Shown piece by piece: positions 1 through 7,033 of a DNA stretch of 13,120 nucleotides. The DNA is from Candidatus Aalborgicola danicus (GTDB lineage: Bacteria > Pseudomonadota > Gammaproteobacteria > Burkholderiales > Burkholderiaceae_C): positions 1-13,120 of the forward strand of contig JADJBC010000009.1 of the NCBI GenBank assembly GCA_016703945.1, written 5' to 3'. Position 1 is the stretch's first letter. Each line of letters opens with the position of its first letter. A program made the translations under genes and the position numbers. The notes below the pieces were generated by a model. It worked only from the letters and a program-made list of their open reading frames with translations. It had not been told where the DNA came from and ran no database searches.

Positions 1-77
1 GGTGGCGCCACCACACACCACCGACATCGCAAGGTATGGCGCAGCGGTCTACGGTGGCGTACCCTGGCCCAGATCAA
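1..77. other. Unassigned flank beyond the BNR/LamG gene stop
   Basis: This stretch follows the stop codon of the minus-strand BNR/LamG gene. It begins with a perfect 12-bp palindrome (GGTGGCGCCACC, 1-12). No ribosome binding site, convincing reading frame or terminator with a T-run was seen. It is too short to tell whether it is intergenic or the edge of another gene. Confidence 0.4.
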
Positions 78-2516
78 TCACGCCAAAGCCAAGTTGGCCC
101 CGGATGTCAGAAACTTGAATTTCAGCCACCAGGCCTGATCGGCATACTGCACGCAGGGAATGACCAGGTTCAGATTGGCATCCAACTGGGCGACGCAGCC
201 GGTGTCTGACGTTGGAGTGGTGATGGCGAAGGCATCCACCAAGCCAAACGCGAGAGCGCCGAGGCGGCTGTCTGCCGACAGAGTTGCCTGGACATAACTG
301 GTGCCTGCCGCACTCTGGAATTTGATGCAGGGGACGTTCAGGGTCAAGTCGGTGGTCAGCAGCGCAGCGCAGGCTGTCAGAGCGGGGGCCTTGCCTGTCA
401 ACGCCGGCGCGTCGGCCACAAAGGATTCCATGAACTGTGGCACCGCTTCGTTGCCGCTGGGGCTGCTGTCGCGCAGCGTGTCGTTGAAATTCCAGTAGCC
501 CACCAGGCCGCTCTCGTTGCCATTCAGGGCCAGTGCCATATAGGACTTGATTTCGCTAGCAGTGCGGGCCTTGTTCCACAGGCGCAACTCGTCGACCAGC
601 ACGGTCGATGCAGTGGAGCCCTGATTGCCCACGCGCAGGGAGGAGTCCATCAGCTCGGAGACGATGGCGCCGGTCAGCGTGGCCTTGGCCTTGAGTACAC
701 CATTTACGTAGAGCTTCCAGTTATCTGCGCCTGCACTGGCGTTGTAGGTCATGGCCAGGTGTGCCCAGGTGTTTTTTGGCAGACTGGAGCCACCCGCGCC
801 CAGCCAGTCGCCGTAATTGCTACTGCCAGAGCCCGAAGTCACCAGGCGGCTGAAAACCTGATCGCCGTTCCACCCCGCCAACTCCCAACTGTTCTGTCCG
901 CTACGGCGTTTCTTGCCCAGGAAGGTTTGCAACACGTAGTTGGGGTTTCCGTCGACCAGTTTGATCCAGTATTCCACCGTCATGGCGCTGCTGAACTCCA
1001 TGGCGGGCCGTGCCGCCACCCAGAACTGGTCACGGCGAAAGTCGCCCGAGGTCACCAGTTGCAATGCCTTGTTGGTCGAGCCAGCCACTGGCGCCGGGGC
1101 CAGTGCCCGGGCATAGACGTGGCGGTTGTCCCACAGGTTGATGTATCCAGCGTACAGCGGCACTCCCGAGGCCGTCATTGCCAGATGTGGTGAGGCCCAG
1201 CCAGCGCCAAAGTTGTTGACCACCGTCACGCCGCCGTCAAAACTCGCGCCGCCATCCTGCGAGCGGAACCAGCTGCCGTTGAACACGTGTACACGTTGGG
1301 CGTCGCGCGGGTCTATGCCTATGTGTTGCCACCAGCCACCGGTGGATATTTGGGTGGCGGTCGAGGGCCAGGTCGCTCCAGCATCGGTCGATCGCCAGTA
1401 GAACGTGCCACTGCCCGACCGCGTGGATGTGATGTGCAGGGTGTTGCCGGCCCTGGCAATGGTCTCCAGCCCGGGGCGCGCACCGTGGCTGTAGCCGGAT
1501 GGGTAGGTATACAAGGTCACCGGTGTGCCCAGCGTGACACCTGCATCCGTCGATCGACTGACGCGCAGGCTGGGCGCCCATCCGCCGTCAAACCCGCCCG
1601 GGTTGTCATTGTTGATCCAGACCACGCTTACTTCAGGGCCGTTGGCGGCCATGTGGGGTGCATAGCCCGCGTCCTGAATGCCCGGGGCATAGGACTTGCC
1701 GTCGCTGGCGCGCACGGTCACTCGTGCCGGCGTCCGGAACGTGCGCCCACCATCGCTGCTGGCCCAGAGGTCGAGATAGGATTGGGTTGTGGTCCAGTTT
1801 TCAACTTGCGAAATCGTCAATACATAGACGTTGTCCCCGGAACGTACCGCATCAACCACGCTGTATTTGTAGAGCCAGCTGGCGCTGCCCGTATCCACAT
1901 TGATCAGGTCGGTCCGCACAAAGGTACGCCCGGCGTCGCTGGAACTGGAGCTTGACACCTGCCGCTGCCGTGGCGAGTCTTCGCGCATGGTTGCAAACAG
2001 CACCGCTACTTTGCCCTGATCGGCTGCAGTGACAAACAAACCATTGAAGTTGTAGGCTGACCCGTCATGCAAAACGACGGGTGCGGCAAAGGTCTGTCCT
2101 GCATCGCCAGAGCGCAGCAACAACAAACGGCTGGGCACCCAACCCTGGCCGAAGGCGATGTAAACGTTGTCGCCCTCTGCGGCCAGCGGTTGCCAGGTGT
2201 TGTAGTACCCGCCTTCGGCCAATTCTTGCGGCGCCAGCCAAGTTGCACCGCCGTCCACCGAGCGGCGCAGCCAAATGACGTAGCGGCTGCTGCTGCGACT
2301 GGCCGCACTCCACAACACGTAGACCTTGTCCCCCGCAGTCACCACTTTCGGGTCTACATTCATCGAGCCGTTTTGCGGGTCCGCGTCTTGCGACAGGTTT
2401 AAGAAGGTATTGGAGAATTGCACCACCCCCGCATGGCCCGCAAGGGGCAGCAACAGGGCCAAAGCCACAAGCCAAAGGTTCAGACACCAAAAGAATCTAC
2501 GCGGTTGCCTTGTCAT
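78..2516 (-). CDS. Exported BNR/Asp-box propeller protein with LamG-like domain
   Basis: The predicted 812-aa protein starts with an Arg-rich n-region, a hydrophobic segment and a GHAG/V-type signal peptidase site near residue 30, so it is probably exported. Seven Asp-box motifs (S-x-D-x-G-x-T-W/F type) lie near residues 86, 137, 194, 255, 322, 377 and 419, as in sialidase-like BNR propellers. I see no FRIP motif, so sialidase activity is not supported. Residues ~485-690 look like a LamG/concanavalin-A-like domain (MTVEYWIK, WKLYVNG, VDELRLWN, LVGYWNFN). The last ~100 residues hold two related units, each with a Cys pair 14 residues apart (C716/C730 and C774/C788). I chose the ATG at 2516 because GGAGG lies 5 nt before it; a GTG at 2528 would overlap that site. 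Its substrate is unknown. It probably binds glycans or surfaces and may be co-expressed with the upstream RCC1 gene. Confidence 0.85.
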   Translation of the reverse strand: MTRQPRRFFWCLNLWLVALALLLPLAGHAGVVQFSNTFLNLSQDADPQNGSMNVDPKVVTAGDKVYVLWSAASRSSSRYVIWLRRSVDGGATWLAPQELAEGGYYNTWQPLAAEGDNVYIAFGQGWVPSRLLLLRSGDAGQTFAAPVVLHDGSAYNFNGLFVTAADQGKVAVLFATMREDSPRQRQVSSSSSSDAGRTFVRTDLINVDTGSASWLYKYSVVDAVRSGDNVYVLTISQVENWTTTQSYLDLWASSDGGRTFRTPARVTVRASDGKSYAPGIQDAGYAPHMAANGPEVSVVWINNDNPGGFDGGWAPSLRVSRSTDAGVTLGTPVTLYTYPSGYSHGARPGLETIARAGNTLHITSTRSGSGTFYWRSTDAGATWPSTATQISTGGWWQHIGIDPRDAQRVHVFNGSWFRSQDGGASFDGGVTVVNNFGAGWASPHLAMTASGVPLYAGYINLWDNRHVYARALAPAPVAGSTNKALQLVTSGDFRRDQFWVAARPAMEFSSAMTVEYWIKLVDGNPNYVLQTFLGKKRRSGQNSWELAGWNGDQVFSRLVTSGSGSSNYGDWLGAGGSSLPKNTWAHLAMTYNASAGADNWKLYVNGVLKAKATLTGAIVSELMDSSLRVGNQGSTASTVLVDELRLWNKARTASEIKSYMALALNGNESGLVGYWNFNDTLRDSSPSGNEAVPQFMESFVADAPALTGKAPALTACAALLTTDLTLNVPCIKFQSAAGTSYVQATLSADSRLGALAFGLVDAFAITTPTSDTGCVAQLDANLNLVIPCVQYADQAWWLKFKFLTSGANLALA

Positions 2517-2521
2517 CACAG

Positions 2522-2526
2522 CCTCC
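2522..2526 (-). promoter_or_regulatory. Shine-Dalgarno GGAGG fixing the ATG start at 2516
   Basis: On the minus strand GGAGG is followed by five bases (CTGTG) and then ATG. This strong site argues for the ATG at 2516 over the in-frame GTG at 2528. Confidence 0.7.
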
Positions 2527-2550
2527 ACATTTAAACATCAGTCACTTTTG

Positions 2551-2591
2551 ATGTTAGGCACGGCTGTGGCGATATCTTTGCCCTGCGTCAA
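2551..2591 (-). promoter_or_regulatory. Possible FNR/Anr-dependent promoter of the BNR/LamG gene
   Basis: The minus strand reads TTGAC-GCAG-GGCAA at 2591-2578, matching 7 of 10 defined positions of the FNR/Anr consensus TTGAT-N4-ATCAA. A -10-like TAACAT lies at 2556-2551. A start about 7 nt beyond it would place the box centre near -41, the usual class II activator position. The left half-site is good and the right one is weak, so this is an inference from spacing more than from sequence. If real, the BNR gene can be expressed independently of the RCC1 gene. Confidence 0.3.
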
Positions 2592-2616
2592 ACGATGGAG
2601 CGATGGATCTTTTCTA

Positions 2617-5268
2617 TCAGTTGCGACCACCTGACACTTCGAAGATCAGGCGATGGCGGCCGGCCGCCAGCATCTCGTCGGCATTACGTCCGTAGCCGAG
2701 GTAAAAACGGGTCCCGATCAAACCCGAAAGATCGGCGGCTTCCATCACCTCAATGCGAATGAGGTCCGACACGCTGTCCATGGCAACACCATCCAGATAA
2801 CTGTTCAAAGGCCAGCTCAGGGGTGCCCAGCTCTTGTCCCGTTGGAAAGTCCACCATTGGGTGGGGCCGGTGCATGCGCCGGTGCACGCCACCACGTAGA
2901 CGCTGTAGCCGGCCTGTACCGCTCGGGCGACGGCACTCGCTGCCCCAGACGTAACCGTAGACCCGCCGCGAACCGTAAGGCTCAAGGAGGTCGTGAGCAG
3001 ATCGCCACGTTTCTGGGCCACCGTCAAAAATGGGGGGCGTTTGGCTTTGGGAATGGCGTCAAGCGCATCAGGATCCAGGTCCACAAATCCACTGGCGCCT
3101 TCGGCCAATGCCAGTGCCGTCTCGCGTTGCACGCCGACCAGTCCGTTGCCCAACTGTCCGCTGTCGTTCCAGCCCCAACCCCAGACCGTGCCGTCGGACT
3201 TGAGCGACAGACCATGGTCATAACCCGCTGCAAATGCGGCCGCGTTGTCCAGGTCCGGAACCGGTGCCGGTGCCAGTCGTTGCCCTACAACGGAAGGGTC
3301 ACCCAGTTGGCCCAGGAAATTGCTACCCCAGGACCAGACCCGCCCGTCCGTCGTGCGTACCAGCGAGAAGCCGTAACCGGCCGCGGCGTCGACCACCGCG
3401 TCGATGCCGGTCAGTAGTACCGGTGTCGTTTCCTCTGTTTCGCCAAAGCCCCACTGCCACAGGCGGCCACGATCGTCTACCGCCAGCGAGTGGTAGACGC
3501 CCGCCGCAATCGACACAATCCCTGCAAGGCCCTTGACCTGGACTGGCTTGAGGCGAGAGGTCGTGGTGGCGTCGCCCAACTGGCCCAGGCGGTTGTTGCC
3601 CCAAGCCCACACGGTTCCGTCGCGCTTCAAGGCCAGCGCGTGGCGGCCGCCCAGGGCGACGCTAGCCACACCGCTGAGCCCCAATACCGGCTCCGGTTGG
3701 GCGCGCATGAAGGCGGTCTTGCCGTCGCCCAACTGGCCATCCTCGTTGTCGCCAAACGCCAGCACTCTGCCATCGGCCAGCACCGCCATGGACACAAAAC
3801 CCCTTGCTGCCACGTTGACCACCCCACTGATCCCGGCAATGACCGTTGGCACCGAACGCGAGGCTGCTTCATCACCCAGCTCTCCAATAATGTTGGCTCC
3901 CCATCCCCAAAGACTGCCGTCTTCCCGCATGGCCAGCGAGTGGGCCGCACCGGCCGCAATGGCCTTGACCTGGTCAAGTTCCACGACCCCGCCGGCCGTG
4001 CTGCGCATCGTGGCTTGGGCATCACCCAACTCGCCGGACGAATTGTTACCCCACGCGCGCGCCGCACCGGCGACATCAACCGCCAACGACAGGTCGCGCC
4101 CGGCGGCAACCGTGCTGACGTTGTTCAGGCCGCCAACGCGGGTGAACGCGGACAGGTTTGTGGTGTTGACGGCACCCGCCTGCGCCGAGTAATTGTTGCC
4201 ACTGGCCCAGACGCTTCCATTGGCGTCGAGCAACAGGGAGTGGGTGTACCCGGCGACCAGCGCTACGGGTGTGGAAGCGGTCACCACAATCGCGATTGGC
4301 GCTACGCGGCTGGTCGTCGTGCCATCGCCCAGTTGGCCACTGTCATTGGCCCCCCATCCCCACACTCTGCCGTCTAGGCCCAAGGCCAGCGAATGCCCGC
4401 CGCCGCTGGTGATGGCACGCATTGCCGGCAGACCGGTCAGTTTGCGCGGAGAAAAGCTGCTGCCACTCGCGCCCAGTTGGCCGGCCGATCCATCGCCCCA
4501 TGCGTACACCGTGCCATCGGCTGCCAATGCCAAGGAGTGGTAGGCACCGGCGGACACGGCCACGATGGAAGGGGGTAACCCTGTCAAGCGCACCGGCGCC
4601 ATACGCGCGCTGGTGCTGCCATCACCCAGTTGACCGTAGTCGTTGTCGCCCCAGGCGTAGACCGAGCCATCGCTGGCCAGCGCCAGTGTATGCCGGTGGC
4701 TGCTGGAGATGGCGGACCAGACGACACTGCTTGTCAGTTGGACTGGCCGCGTGCGCGTCAAAGTGGACCCATCACCCACCAAACCAGCGGCTCCCCAGGC
4801 CCAGAGGCTTCCATCGGAGCCCAGTGCGACCATATGCGCACTGCCAGCGGCCAGTGCCGTGACACCGGCCAATCCCTCCACGCGGCGCACCAAGGCGCGC
4901 CCGGCCCGTGTCCCGTCACCCAACTGACCGCTGCTGTTGCCGCCCCAGCTATAGACTGTGCCATCGACTGCCAGCGCAGCGGCAAAGTCGCTGCCGCCGA
5001 CCATTTGTTTTACGGCTGGCAGTCCTACCGGTGAAACCGCTGTCGCAGACCGCAGCGCCCGGCCGCTACCCAGCTGTCCCAGACCATCGTCGCCCCAGGC
5101 CAGCACACGCCCATCGCGTTGTAGGCCCAGCGTATGGCCACTCCCCGTGGCCAGCATGGGTGTCGCAGCGTTGCCCTCATGCGTTGTGATGAGCAACGCA
5201 AACAAAAACAGCGAGAGGCGCAAAACGGTGTCTAACTTCACGGCTTTTACTCGGTGAACAACGACCAC
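2617..5268 (-). CDS. Exported 14-repeat RCC1-type propeller protein
   Basis: The protein has up to 883 aa. A hydrophobic signal segment (residues ~14-28) ends in a GNA-A cleavage site near residue 34, so export is likely. Fourteen RCC1 repeats of ~50 aa follow (V-x-A-W-G-x-N-x-x-G-Q-L-G-D-G-T type), with WG motifs near 58, 108, 158, 206, 257, 305, 356, 406, 456, 505, 556, 606, 647 and 697. Seven blades make one RCC1 propeller, so 14 fit two in tandem. Repeats 3, 7 and 12 are degenerate. After a short linker, residues ~765-883 form a separate domain containing YVVACTGACTGPTQWW and GTRFYLGYGRNADEML. From memory, similar tails end other exported betaproteobacterial proteins. The start is uncertain: 5268 is a GTG without a clear ribosome site; GTG at 5241 would give a shorter, more typical signal peptide. 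Its partner is unknown; bacterial RCC1 proteins are not generally nucleotide exchange factors. Confidence 0.85.
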   Translation of the reverse strand: MVVVHRVKAVKLDTVLRLSLFLFALLITTHEGNAATPMLATGSGHTLGLQRDGRVLAWGDDGLGQLGSGRALRSATAVSPVGLPAVKQMVGGSDFAAALAVDGTVYSWGGNSSGQLGDGTRAGRALVRRVEGLAGVTALAAGSAHMVALGSDGSLWAWGAAGLVGDGSTLTRTRPVQLTSSVVWSAISSSHRHTLALASDGSVYAWGDNDYGQLGDGSTSARMAPVRLTGLPPSIVAVSAGAYHSLALAADGTVYAWGDGSAGQLGASGSSFSPRKLTGLPAMRAITSGGGHSLALGLDGRVWGWGANDSGQLGDGTTTSRVAPIAIVVTASTPVALVAGYTHSLLLDANGSVWASGNNYSAQAGAVNTTNLSAFTRVGGLNNVSTVAAGRDLSLAVDVAGAARAWGNNSSGELGDAQATMRSTAGGVVELDQVKAIAAGAAHSLAMREDGSLWGWGANIIGELGDEAASRSVPTVIAGISGVVNVAARGFVSMAVLADGRVLAFGDNEDGQLGDGKTAFMRAQPEPVLGLSGVASVALGGRHALALKRDGTVWAWGNNRLGQLGDATTTSRLKPVQVKGLAGIVSIAAGVYHSLAVDDRGRLWQWGFGETEETTPVLLTGIDAVVDAAAGYGFSLVRTTDGRVWSWGSNFLGQLGDPSVVGQRLAPAPVPDLDNAAAFAAGYDHGLSLKSDGTVWGWGWNDSGQLGNGLVGVQRETALALAEGASGFVDLDPDALDAIPKAKRPPFLTVAQKRGDLLTTSLSLTVRGGSTVTSGAASAVARAVQAGYSVYVVACTGACTGPTQWWTFQRDKSWAPLSWPLNSYLDGVAMDSVSDLIRIEVMEAADLSGLIGTRFYLGYGRNADEMLAAGRHRLIFEVSGGRN

Positions 5269-5318
5269 CAGGCAGCTTTAACTGAGCCGCCCCAGTTGGT
5301 TATTAAATGACTTTGGCA

Positions 5319-5334
5319 GCGCAATGGTTTGCGC
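5319..5334. other. Small inverted repeat between baiN-like and RCC1 genes
   Basis: GCGCAA-TGGT-TTGCGC forms a 6-bp stem with a 4-nt loop. It lies just past the stop of the flavoprotein gene, upstream of the RCC1 gene. No T-run follows on the minus strand, so a Rho-independent terminator is not well supported. Confidence 0.3.
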
Positions 5335-5361
5335 CAGATCAAAGGCGCAAGCCAGCGCGCT

Positions 5362-6618
5362 TTAGCCGTGTGCAGCAGACCGCAACAGCTTCGCCGCCAA
5401 GCCGTGTGCGCAGGCGAAACCGCTGGCCCAGGCCCACTGGAAGTTGTAGCCGCCCAGCCAGCCGGTGACATCCACGACTTCGCCGATGAAGTACAGGCCC
5501 GGCTGTTTGGACTCCATGGTTTGCGACGAGAGGTTGCGGGTGTCGACACCGCCGGCAGTCACCTCGGCCTTCTTGTAGCCCTCGGTGCCAGTGGGTTTCA
5601 ACTCCCACTGGCTCAGGCGCTCGGCCAGTGCGACCAACGCCCTGTCGGATGCCTCGTTGATGGGCCGTGCCCAGTTGTGGCCCAGCCCAGCCCCTTGCGC
5701 CACCCAGGTGTCTGCCAGGCGCGACGGCACCAATGCGGTCAACTCGTTGGCAATCAGTTTGCGGGATGTGGCCTTGGCCCTGATGAGCAGTTCGGCGATG
5801 TTGGTGTCCGGCGCCAGATTCACGCGAATAGGAGAGCCGGGTTGCCAGTAGCTCGATATCTGTAAGACGCCGGGGCCGCTCAAGCCTCGGTGGGTGAACA
5901 GCAGGTCTTCCAGGAAGGCGACTTTGTCCTTCTTGCTGCCAGTCTCGATCTTGACGGGTAGCGATAGCCCAGAGAGCTGGGCAAACGGTGCCCAGGCCGT
6001 TTCGTCAAAGGTCAGCGGCACCAGGGCCGGGCGTGGCGTGACCAGCGCAAGATCAAACTGCTTGGCGATGCGGTAGCCAAAATCTGTGGCTCCGATCTTG
6101 GGGATGGACAGCCCGCCGGTGGCGACCACAACCGCTGCGCACTGGATGGTGCCACGGTCACTATCAATTTCATAGCTTCTTGCGCTTATTTCACGGGGGC
6201 TGGAGGCAAAAAAGCGCATGGATTTTATGCTGCAGGGCTGCCAACGGGTGACATTGCCGACCTCGCACTCGGTCAATAGCATGTTGATGATGTCTTCGGC
6301 CGAACGGTCGCAAAACAGCTGGCCTTTGTGTTTTTCGTGGAAGGGGATTCCATGTTTCTCCAGCAGGGTGACGAAGTCCCGCGGGGTGTAGCGTGACAGG
6401 GCCGAGCGGCAAAAGCGTGGGTTGTCGCTGATGAAGTTGGCGGGCAGGGTGTCGCGGTTGGTGAAGTTGCAGCGGCCGCCGCCCGAGATGCGGATTTTTT
6501 CGGCGATCTTTTCGCTGTGGTCGACTAATAAGACCTTTAAACCCAACTGGCCCGCCACCCCGGCGCAGAACAATCCGGCTGCGCCTGCGCCAATGATGGT
6601 GACGTCGAAAGTTTGCAT
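5362..6618 (-). CDS. BaiN/HI0933-family FAD-dependent oxidoreductase
   Basis: The predicted 418-aa flavoprotein belongs to the HI0933/BaiN-like family, whose members are usually about 400 aa. The N-terminal dinucleotide-binding motif (IIGAGAAGLFCAG, residues ~6-18) is followed by the family-typical KIRISGGGRCNFTN block near residue 45. An ATGGLSIPKIGATDFGY motif lies mid-protein, and a C-terminal flavin-contact region includes GGVDTRNL, LYFIGEVVDVTGWLGGYNFQWAWASG. The substrate is unknown for most members; BaiN itself was proposed as a bile-acid-pathway reductase, and that role should not be transferred here. The frame stays open upstream to 6750, but ATG 6618 puts the FAD motif at the very N-terminus, and the upstream part is translated repeat sequence. 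No Shine-Dalgarno precedes this ATG; a -10-like TACACT ends 7 nt before it, suggesting a leaderless message. The frame is intact. Confidence 0.9.
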   Translation of the reverse strand: MQTFDVTIIGAGAAGLFCAGVAGQLGLKVLLVDHSEKIAEKIRISGGGRCNFTNRDTLPANFISDNPRFCRSALSRYTPRDFVTLLEKHGIPFHEKHKGQLFCDRSAEDIINMLLTECEVGNVTRWQPCSIKSMRFFASSPREISARSYEIDSDRGTIQCAAVVVATGGLSIPKIGATDFGYRIAKQFDLALVTPRPALVPLTFDETAWAPFAQLSGLSLPVKIETGSKKDKVAFLEDLLFTHRGLSGPGVLQISSYWQPGSPIRVNLAPDTNIAELLIRAKATSRKLIANELTALVPSRLADTWVAQGAGLGHNWARPINEASDRALVALAERLSQWELKPTGTEGYKKAEVTAGGVDTRNLSSQTMESKQPGLYFIGEVVDVTGWLGGYNFQWAWASGFACAHGLAAKLLRSAAHG

Positions 6619-6625
6619 GGGTTGC

Positions 6626-6636
6626 AGTGTAGGGGG
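6626..6636 (-). promoter_or_regulatory. CCCCCTACACT -10-like element before the baiN-like start
   Basis: The minus strand carries CCCCCTACACT, whose TACACT matches the sigma-70 -10 consensus at 4 of 6 positions. The same 11-mer occurs before the VOC gene (7436-7446). The expected transcription start falls at or next to the A of the ATG at 6618. No good -35 was seen at standard spacing. Confidence 0.35.
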
Positions 6637-6676
6637 TGGTGTGCTGGGGTTGCCGTCGTTAGCATTTCGTTCGCCC

Positions 6677-6768
6677 GCAGCGGAAATAGGGCAAGTACCG
6701 CCGCTCATGTCCCCCGGCCTTCGGCCTCCTCCTTGACTTCGCTTTGGCACTTACCCTATTCCCACCGC
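6677..6768 (-). repeat. Structured hairpin element, left copy (conserved 46-nt loop)
   Basis: Arms 6746-6768 and 6677-6699 form a 23-bp stem around a 46-nt loop (6700-6745). On the minus strand all 23 positions pair: 18 Watson-Crick and 5 G-U. On the plus strand those five become A-C mismatches. The loop contains GTCAAGGAGGAGG and a nested hairpin GGCC-GAA-GGCC, then GGGGGACA. It matches the loop of the copy at 6814-6909 at 38 of 46 positions without gaps, but the stems are unrelated in sequence. The element lies upstream of the proposed promoter of the baiN-like gene, so it is probably not part of that gene's leader. It could be a dispersed structured RNA or a mobile hairpin; the function is unknown. 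Confidence 0.75.
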
Positions 6769-6813
6769 TCGACACTTTGGATTGAAAGGCGGGAGCGTCA
6801 GCAACTTCGCGCA

Positions 6814-6909
6814 GGATCAGGCGGGCTGGGTGCTCTGCGCAGTGAGGTCAAGGAGGAGGCCGCAGGCCGGGGGACACGAACGGAGCAGAGGACCCAGTCC
6901 GCCTGATCC
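6814..6909 (+). repeat. Structured hairpin element, right copy (conserved 46-nt loop)
   Basis: Arms 6814-6838 and 6885-6909 form a 25-position stem: 23 Watson-Crick pairs, one G-U and one G-G mismatch, read on the plus strand. The loop (6839-6884) is exactly 46 nt, as in the left copy, with the same core: GGTCAAGGAGGAGG, nested GGCC-GCA-GGCC and GGGGGACAC. The nested triloop keeps the G-N-A pattern (GAA in one copy, GCA in the other). Its orientation is opposite to the left copy, and 45 bp (6769-6813) separate the two stems. No promoter was recognised in that spacer. Confidence 0.75.
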
Positions 6910-6950
6910 CGAAGTAACGCAACCCGAAAAACGCAACGAGGAGGCAAAGG

Positions 6951-7029
6951 TTTCGCCGCCGGGCCGCCCCAAGGCGAAACGCGCCCCCTTGGGGGGCAGC
7001 GACCCGCGCAGCGGCGGAGCGTGGGGGCT
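6951..7029. repeat. GC-rich intergenic repeat downstream of the VOC gene
   Basis: This GC-rich block holds an 8-bp perfect inverted repeat, CCCCAAGG (6967-6974) and CCTTGGGG (6987-6994), with a 12-nt loop, followed by CAGCGACCCGCGCAGCGGCG and ending in GTGGGGGC. It starts directly after the VOC stop codon side and could fold in a read-through VOC transcript, but it lacks a proper U-tract. From memory, very similar blocks are scattered behind genes in Comamonadaceae genomes; only one copy is in this window, so repetitiveness is an inference. Confidence 0.45.
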
Positions 7030-7033
7030 ACCT

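Noticed and set aside
1287..1955. 222-aa plus-strand frame opposite the BNR/LamG gene
   Set aside because: Antisense shadow of a well supported gene, with no ribosome site and Arg/Gly/Ala-rich composition typical of GC-driven open frames.
78..2516. Calling the BNR protein an active sialidase
   Set aside because: Asp boxes alone are structural; the FRIP motif and catalytic arginines in family context were not recognised.
3490..4377. Long plus-strand open frames (up to 295 aa) opposite the RCC1 gene
   Set aside because: They lie entirely antisense to a gene with regular ~50-aa protein repeats. High GC and the repeat codon pattern keep antisense frames open; they have no ribosome site or recognisable domain.
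6619..6750. 44-residue N-terminal extension of the baiN-like protein
   Set aside because: The extension is translated hairpin-element sequence and would displace the FAD-binding motif from its normal N-terminal place.
6677..6909. The hairpin pair as a classical REP/BIME or IS inverted repeat
   Set aside because: In REPs the stem is conserved; here the loop is conserved and stems differ. No transposase fragment or target-site duplication was seen.
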